Source: Acidimicrobiia bacterium (lineage in GTDB: Bacteria > Acidobacteriota > Terriglobia > Bryobacterales > Bryobacteraceae). Taken from it: a stretch of DNA of 47,561 bases. The translations under genes were made by a program, and so were the position numbers. Below the pieces are notes generated by a model. The model worked only from the letters and a program-made list of their open reading frames with translations. It searched no databases and was not told the origin of the DNA. The DNA is taken from positions 1-47,561 of the forward strand of contig VFZE01000046.1 of NCBI GenBank assembly GCA_016871315.1, written 5' to 3'. Shown piece after piece: positions 42,691-47,561 of the stretch. Position 1 is the first letter of the stretch. Every line of letters starts with the position of its first letter.

Positions 42691-43566
42691 CTAGGCGCCG
42701 GCCAGAATCAGATCCACGCGCCGGCTGACCTCGGCGAGATACTCCCGGCCGCCGCGGGCAAGCTCCACCGTCGCCGAGCCGTGGTAGCCGATGTCGTGCA
42801 GCGCGGCGTGCACGGCCTTCCAGTCGATCTCGCCTTCCCGCAGGTTCACGAACTCGGCCTCGCGTTTCCGCGTTTCACGGTTGGTCTGGAATTTGAAATC
42901 CTTCAAATGCAGCTTCACGATCCGCGCGCCGAGCGTCCGGATCCAATCCTGGGGGTAGCCCCACAGCACCACATTGCCCACGTCAAAGTAGGCTTTCACC
43001 CACGGACTCTTGAATTCATCGACATAACGGGCGAATTCCAGCGGACTCAGCAGGAACTTGTTCCAGACCTCCTCCACCGCGATCACCACTTTCAGTTTCT
43101 CCGCCAGCGGAATCAGTTCCCGGATCTGTTTCTGAGACCTTTTCCAGGCATCTTCATACCGGGTATTGGCATCGACCACGGCGGGCACCAGCAGCACGCA
43201 ATCGGCCCCCCAAAGGTGAGCATTGGCCAGGCTGGTGCGCATCGCCTGCATGCTCTTCTCGACCACTTCCGGATCAGCCGAGGACAGCGGGTAGCGCCAG
43301 TGGTCGCCGTTCATTACCGAGTGGATGCGGAGCTTGGCCGCCCCGGCGGCCTTTTTCATCTCCTCGGCCACCTTCTGTTCATTAGTTTGCGGGCACTCCA
43401 CTTCCTCAAAGCCGACATCACGCGCCAATTGGAAACGCTCGGCGATACTGAGCTCCGCCGGGAGCATTCCATAGAGAACCGCCTTCCGTATCGGCAGTTT
43501 CATTGCCGATTGCGATAGAGCACTGGATACAGCGGCAGCGGAGGCAAGCAGACTTCGGCGCGTCAT
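42691..43566 (-). CDS. Sugar phosphate isomerase/epimerase-like TIM-barrel protein, Tat-like leader
   Basis: A 291-residue AP endonuclease-2 type TIM barrel. ATG at 43566 is preferred because it yields the leader TRRSLLASAAA; the frame is open for 24 more codons upstream but with no family character. VLYGMLPAELSIAERFQLA, VGFEEVEC, VIAVEEVWNKFLLSP, KAYFDVGNVVLWGY, VKLHLKDFKF and GEIDWKAVHAAL give the usual Glu, Asp/His and Glu metal ligands of hydroxypyruvate isomerase-like enzymes. The substrate is unknown. Export would fit the other leader-bearing enzymes in this window. sppA follows eight bases later. Confidence 0.85.
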   Translation of the reverse strand: MTRRSLLASAAAVSSALSQSAMKLPIRKAVLYGMLPAELSIAERFQLARDVGFEEVECPQTNEQKVAEEMKKAAGAAKLRIHSVMNGDHWRYPLSSADPEVVEKSMQAMRTSLANAHLWGADCVLLVPAVVDANTRYEDAWKRSQKQIRELIPLAEKLKVVIAVEEVWNKFLLSPLEFARYVDEFKSPWVKAYFDVGNVVLWGYPQDWIRTLGARIVKLHLKDFKFQTNRETRKREAEFVNLREGEIDWKAVHAALHDIGYHGSATVELARGGREYLAEVSRRVDLILAGA

Positions 43567-43597
43567 TGTTCTTTCACCTTGCCAATTGTACCGCGTG

Positions 43598-43636
43598 AAA
43601 CAATAAGGGCCGGTCGGCTGGTACGCCTTCCGGCCC
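43598..43636 (-). terminator. Candidate intrinsic terminator of the two-component operon
   Basis: On the minus strand GGGCCGG (43636-43630) pairs with CCGGCCC (43613-43607) around a 16-base loop and is followed by the T-rich TTATTGTTT. It lies about 60 bases after the response-regulator stop and before the isomerase start, a suitable place to separate the two leftward transcription units. Confidence 0.5.
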
Positions 43637-43698
43637 AATGATCAACCCCGCTTGCGGCAGGGTGTGCCCATGGAAAATCGTCAACGCGGCCCGGTATT

Positions 43699-44364
43699 TC
43701 AGGCGAGGTTGGGAATCTTGATGATCTTCTTCTGAATCGCGTACTGCACAAGCTGCGCCTTGTTGTGGATGTCCAGCTTGCGCATCAGGTTGAACTTGTG
43801 AGCCTCCACGGTCTTTACGCTGAGATTCAGGTCGCAGGCAATCTCCTTCACCGAATTGCCTTCGGCAAGCATCTTCAGCACTTCCCGCTCGCGGCTGGTG
43901 AGCGTGGCAAACCGCGGCATGCGGTTGGCCGACTTGATGCGGCTGCGGAAATCGTCCACCAGCTGCGACAGCATGCGCGGGCTCAGGTAGCTTCCGCCGC
44001 GGTAGGCGTCGCGGATGGCGGCCACCAACTGAGGAGCAGGGCTATCCTTCAACACGTAGCCGCTGGCGCCCACCTCCATGCCCTCTACAAGGTAGTCCTC
44101 ATCGTCGTACATGGTGAGGAAAAGAACCTTCGTTTCCGGCCGGTTCTTCTTGATCTGCCGTGTCGCTTCAAAGCTGCTCAATCCGGGCATGCCGATATCC
44201 ATCAGCACGACGTCGGGTCTTGTTTCGTTGGCCTTCTCCACGGCGTCGCCGCCGTTGGAAGATTCCCCAACCACTTCCATATCCGCCTCTGCGGAGATCA
44301 GGGTGCGGATGCCCTGACGAAACAGGGTGTGGTCGTCCGCCAAAAAGATTCGAATCTTTGCCAT
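43699..44364 (-). CDS. NarL/FixJ-family response regulator
   Basis: A 221-residue transcription factor. The receiver domain has Asp10/Asp11, the phosphoacceptor Asp56 (VVLMDIGMPG), Thr84 and Lys106. After a linker comes a LuxR-type helix-turn-helix (LTSREREVLKMLAEGNSVKE, then SVKTVEAHKFNLMRKLD). The upstream gene on the same strand, 64 bases away, is a NarX-like histidine kinase that is very likely its partner. Target genes are unknown. Confidence 0.95.
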   Translation of the reverse strand: MAKIRIFLADDHTLFRQGIRTLISAEADMEVVGESSNGGDAVEKANETRPDVVLMDIGMPGLSSFEATRQIKKNRPETKVLFLTMYDDEDYLVEGMEVGASGYVLKDSPAPQLVAAIRDAYRGGSYLSPRMLSQLVDDFRSRIKSANRMPRFATLTSREREVLKMLAEGNSVKEIACDLNLSVKTVEAHKFNLMRKLDIHNKAQLVQYAIQKKIIKIPNLA

Positions 44365-44428
44365 ACTTGCCTTCCTAATTCGTCGCTAATTCTCGTTCCC
44401 TCTGACAGGATCTCCTTCTTGACGCCCG

Positions 44429-46246
44429 CTATCGGGACCGCCGTCCCGTTGCGGCCTTTGCCGTTCTTGCGGCTCCTCCGGCCACCGTCTTCCGGGCTGA
44501 GCGGAGCTCCATCGGCCGCACATAATGATGAGGAACCGGCAACTCCACGCAGATCCGCGTGCCGCCCTTAGAGCCAAAAATGGCGCCTGGCGGCTTGCTC
44601 ATGTCCCCCATTGCATCCAACTCGCTCTCTCTCGCCTTCTTAGCCCGAATCTCCTTAACCAAGCCTTCGCCGACAACTGCCTCCGCCACCCGGCTCTGGA
44701 TGTAGCATTGCCCTCCCAGCAGCGTGACACGCTCCCGGATCCCGGCCAGCCCGAACGAGTCAGGCTTGCTCAATGCCTCCTCCACATCGAATCCAACGCC
44801 GTCGTCTTCCACATATAGGCGCAGTAATCCATCGGCAGCAGCAATGGAAATGTTTACGTTAGAGCTGAAGGAATGTTTGGCCACATTGTTCAAGCACTCC
44901 TGAACTAGCCTGTATACAATCACTTCCAGGTTCTTAGGGATTGTTCCCAACCGCCCTATATGTAGCTTGATTTTCCCTGTATGGCGCTGCCGGAACCGGT
45001 TCACTTGCTGGCGCAGCGCCGCCGCTAAGCCCAGTTGTTCCAACACGGCCGGGCTTAAAGCAGCAATCAGGCGCCGGATCTCCAGGATCGTACGCTCCGT
45101 CAGATCCCTTACCTCCGACAGCCTATGCTTCCACTGCGACTGCTCCACCGGAAGGTCCTGCTCAATCATTTCCATCTGAAGCCGGATGCACAAAAGGTCC
45201 TGCCCCGCCTGGTCATGCAGTTCACGGCTGATGCGCCGCCGCTCGGCCTCCTCCACTTCCATCATCCGCTCGGCGAGGTGGCGGATCTGCGACTGCTGGT
45301 GGGCGAGGTCCTCCACCATGCGCGCCTTTTCCGCCGCCTTCATGCAACGTTCCGCCGCCGCCGTAAGCAGCTCCTGCTCCCGGGGCAGCCAGTCGTACGG
45401 CCTCAGGAAGCCGAATTGCAGCGCCCCAGCTACTTGATCGTAGGACATCAAAGGCACGGACCAACAAGTGGCATATTGGCTGGCCCAACTCCGGTCCAGC
45501 GCGATTCCAGGACCCTGGCCCGGGGCAAACGAACATGCCTTGGCTAGCTGTTTCCGCAGCTTGCCGGATTGCTGCGGCTTTAAGCCGGGAGAGGATGGAC
45601 CCGCCGCGCCGAAACTGGCCCGCCGCAGGAATCCCGTCTCCGAACTCTCGATCAGAAACAACTGCGCCTCATCGGCGCGGCAGAACCGGGCCAGAATCGC
45701 CAGAAACCGCTCCAGAAGCTCGTCCAGGCTCTTTGATTCCAGCTCCGCCCAGAACATTTCATAAAAGGCCTGCGTTTCCCCCTCGCGCACCTGATAGTAG
45801 GCGTTGTTCAGGGTCAGCATCACGCAGAACTGCAGCTGCTCGCGAACCCACTGGAAATTGCCGGCCTCCGACGGCACCATTTTCCGCAGAAGCGGGGTCA
45901 ACAGTTTGTCGTATTCCGACAAGGCAACCACGATAGCGCTCGGCGACAGGTTGAGCTTGGCCAGCCGACGGCCGTTATACTCCACCTCTTCCAGAAAGTC
46001 CGCCGTTGGGCATCCCCGCGCGATGAACCGCGCCGCCGCGCCCAGCGTCAGCGAGGCCAGCGCGCGCCGCTGGCGCACGTCGAAGTTGAGCTTTTCCAGC
46101 CGGGCCAGAAACCGAGCCTCCAGCCTGTCCGCCTCCGGCCGCAGCGAAACGGCCAATCGTTTCAGCAGGACACGCAACTGATCGCTTAATACATCGGCGG
46201 CTTCGGCCAGGACTGGCAGCTGTTCTACGGTCGACACCTTACCCAA
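44429..46246 (-). CDS. Soluble sensor histidine kinase with GAF domain (HisKA_3 type)
   Basis: A 605-residue kinase without membrane segments. The first 160 residues are helical and unassigned. A GAF domain spans about 170-310, where a ligand may be sensed. HisKA_3 follows with the phosphoacceptor His344 (RELHDQAGQD), and the HATPase domain has ECLNNVAKH at 450-458, DDGVGF at 481-486 and GLAGIRERV at 499-507. A C-terminal extension of about 90 residues is basic and low in complexity. It is the first gene of the two-component operon. Confidence 0.93.
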   Translation of the reverse strand: MGKVSTVEQLPVLAEAADVLSDQLRVLLKRLAVSLRPEADRLEARFLARLEKLNFDVRQRRALASLTLGAAARFIARGCPTADFLEEVEYNGRRLAKLNLSPSAIVVALSEYDKLLTPLLRKMVPSEAGNFQWVREQLQFCVMLTLNNAYYQVREGETQAFYEMFWAELESKSLDELLERFLAILARFCRADEAQLFLIESSETGFLRRASFGAAGPSSPGLKPQQSGKLRKQLAKACSFAPGQGPGIALDRSWASQYATCWSVPLMSYDQVAGALQFGFLRPYDWLPREQELLTAAAERCMKAAEKARMVEDLAHQQSQIRHLAERMMEVEEAERRRISRELHDQAGQDLLCIRLQMEMIEQDLPVEQSQWKHRLSEVRDLTERTILEIRRLIAALSPAVLEQLGLAAALRQQVNRFRQRHTGKIKLHIGRLGTIPKNLEVIVYRLVQECLNNVAKHSFSSNVNISIAAADGLLRLYVEDDGVGFDVEEALSKPDSFGLAGIRERVTLLGGQCYIQSRVAEAVVGEGLVKEIRAKKARESELDAMGDMSKPPGAIFGSKGGTRICVELPVPHHYVRPMELRSARKTVAGGAARTAKAATGRRSR

Positions 46247-46306
46247 CTATCGACCCCTAAGGCGGATTCTTTAGGCCACTGCCGCCAAGGCAGGTTGACT
46301 CCGGTC

Positions 46307-47561
46307 TCAAGTGACCGGCGCCGTCTCGCCCCAACCGCATTCCAGCTTCGAACACTCCGCGCACCGCGGATTCCTCAGGTAGCAGGTGACCAGACCGCAC
46401 TTCACCGTCCTGCCTTCCAACGCAAGGGCAATGCGGTCAAGTTTCTGAGTCCCGCGTCCTTTGATCAGGACCACGTCCCCCGGCCCGAGTTCCGCCGCCA
46501 GCAACTCCGCAGCCGCTTGAACCGAATATCCCGCGTGAAACAGAGCTTCCTTCCTCATACCCGCCCGCACCGCTCCCGCACGGTAGCGCCGGAACCCCTC
46601 CCCCACAAAGACCGCCCAGTCGGCGATTTTCGCGATCCGTTCCCCCAACCCCCCGTAGACGGTGGCCGGAGAGCCGGGCGGCTCGGTGACATCTCCAAAG
46701 ACAACGACGTGCCGCCGCGCGGGAACCTCGGCCAGAGTGTCCAGCGCCGTGTGCATCGTTTCGTAGTTCGACTTGTAGTAGTCGCACAGCAGGACCGCGC
46801 CGTTGCCAAGCTGTTTAATCTGCATGCGTCCATGGACGGGCTTCACGGGTTCCACGCGCCGGGCGAACTCCAACAGCGCGACGCCTTCGCTGGTAGCCGC
46901 CGCCGCTGCCGACAGGAACTGCGGCACGAAGTGCCGGCTCAGGAATTTCGTCCGCACCCGGCAAGACTCCCCGCCTGCATGCACCAGGAAGCTCAAACCG
47001 ACCGGCCATTCCAGCCGGACATCGGTGGCGCGAACGTCGCAATGCTCACCCAGTCCGAAGGTGACCACCTTCGCCCGCGTCTCCCCCGCCATCCACATCA
47101 CGTTCGGATCGTCGCCATTCAGAATCGCCAGGCCATCCCGACTCAAGCTGCGCACCATGTGGGCCTTTTCGTGCCGTATGTTTTCCAGCGTGCCCAGCGA
47201 GGTGATGTGTTCCGTGCCGATGCTGGTGACGATGGCGGTGTCGGCGCGCAGAATGGAGGCGATCGGAGCCATCTGCCCAGGACGGTCGATGCCCACCTCC
47301 AGCACGGCGCAGGGGTGGCTTGGCGGGATCCCGAAAAGAGACCGCTGCACAGGTCCGCGAGGAGAGGCGCCGTCACCCACCGCGGCTGCGGCGATCGCTC
47401 TGGTTGTGGTCTTGCCATAGGATCCGACCACGGCGATAATGCGCGTGTGTTTTAGCACGACATGCCGGTAAAGGCCGGCCGCTGGTCTTGTAAGGGGACC
47501 CGAAAAATGCCACAGGCCTGCCCGCAGCTTAAGCCTGCCCTCCTTCGTCCGCAGCAGTCCT
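46307..47561 (-). CDS. MurF-like Mur ligase family protein with Cys-rich tail (partial)
   Basis: An ATP-dependent amide ligase of the Mur family. The frame is open through the window edge, so the gene is cut by it; a GTG at 47458 would be the first start inside, but upstream residues (LYRHVVLKHTRIIAVVGS) look like real coding. The P-loop is GSYGKTTT, followed by VTSIGTEHITSLGTLENI and ILNGDDPN, the central-domain signatures, and VVFGDVTEPPGS from domain 3. The last 30 residues carry five cysteines (CGLVTC, then CAECSKLEC), a probable metal site. It ends 60 bases before the histidine kinase. It is probably not canonical MurF. Confidence 0.8.
   Translation of the reverse strand, partial: GLLRTKEGRLKLRAGLWHFSGPLTRPAAGLYRHVVLKHTRIIAVVGSYGKTTTRAIAAAAVGDGASPRGPVQRSLFGIPPSHPCAVLEVGIDRPGQMAPIASILRADTAIVTSIGTEHITSLGTLENIRHEKAHMVRSLSRDGLAILNGDDPNVMWMAGETRAKVVTFGLGEHCDVRATDVRLEWPVGLSFLVHAGGESCRVRTKFLSRHFVPQFLSAAAAATSEGVALLEFARRVEPVKPVHGRMQIKQLGNGAVLLCDYYKSNYETMHTALDTLAEVPARRHVVVFGDVTEPPGSPATVYGGLGERIAKIADWAVFVGEGFRRYRAGAVRAGMRKEALFHAGYSVQAAAELLAAELGPGDVVLIKGRGTQKLDRIALALEGRTVKCGLVTCYLRNPRCAECSKLECGWGETAPVT

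Noticed and set aside
1-47561. tRNA, rRNA or CRISPR elements
   Set aside because: No T-loop/acceptor pattern, rRNA-like segment or regularly spaced repeat was found on reading both strands; a tRNAscan run would settle the tRNA point.

Overview
The window reads as chromosomal DNA of a high-GC, Gram-negative soil-type bacterium, most probably an acidobacterium near Bryobacterales/Solibacter. This is an inference from content and not a database match. Pointers are a Planctomycete-type cytochrome (DUF1549/DUF1553) next to a DUF1501 gene, a formylglycine-type sulfatase, Ser/Thr kinases fused to TPR-like modules, many oxidoreductases and isomerases with twin-arginine-like leaders, a DUF1326/DUF2182 pair and a CehA/McbA-type metallohydrolase. 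I see no prophage, CRISPR array, rRNA or tRNA.

Layout. 0-5.1 kb: the end of an AddA/RecB-like helicase-nuclease, a convergent sulfatase, an ECF-like sigma factor without region 4, a membrane protein with a histidine-less HisKA-like tail, and a secreted SH3 plus endonuclease/exonuclease/phosphatase protein. 5.1-10.1 kb: a transposase scrap, rpsT, and a leftward run of 2-hydroxyacid dehydrogenase, cupin, YfhO-like membrane protein and DUF2277. 10.1-16.0 kb: an M20 amidohydrolase, then two translationally coupled receptor-kinase paralogues, the first a pseudokinase and the second intact. 16.1-17.5 kb: convergent DUF1326 and DUF2182. 17.6-22.8 kb: a compact rightward run of ankyrin protein, CehA-like hydrolase, purE, purK, nikR, acpS and a broken DUF3891 gene. 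22.9-30.5 kb: a GT2 glycosyltransferase facing away from a GT87-like membrane glycosyltransferase, which leads a run of overlapping genes (PSD1 cytochrome, DUF1501, GAF, permease remnant). 30.4-33.6 kb: leftward MFS transporter, old-yellow-enzyme-like oxidoreductase and glycine-zipper protein. 33.8-35.2 kb: DUF2490 and a frameshifted spondin-domain gene. 35.4-39.4 kb: nadE, a UDP-sugar dehydrogenase and a GDP-mannose 3,5-epimerase-like gene. 39.4-40.2 kb: a TPR scrap and a 0.58 kb gene-free block with RNA-like hairpins. 40.2-47.6 kb: a WhiG/FliA-type sigma factor, SppA, a TIM-barrel isomerase, a NarL-type response regulator, its soluble histidine kinase, and a MurF-like ligase running off the end.

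How the genes work together. Purine synthesis (purE/purK), NAD synthesis (nadE), acyl-carrier-protein activation (acpS) and ribosomal protein S20 are housekeeping. The dehydrogenase/epimerase pair and the two glycosyltransferases suggest cell-surface polysaccharide synthesis. The sulfatase, PSD1/DUF1501 pair, cupin, dehydrogenase, isomerase and OYE/MFS genes suggest a scavenging, carbohydrate-oriented outer metabolism. Regulation is dense: two sigma-like proteins, a kinase/pseudokinase pair, a two-component system and NikR.

The most notable features are the kinase/pseudokinase tandem, the gene-free RNA-like block at 39.6-40.17 kb, and an unusual number of genes broken by internal deletion or frameshift. 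All family names come from reading motifs by eye; no searches were run.
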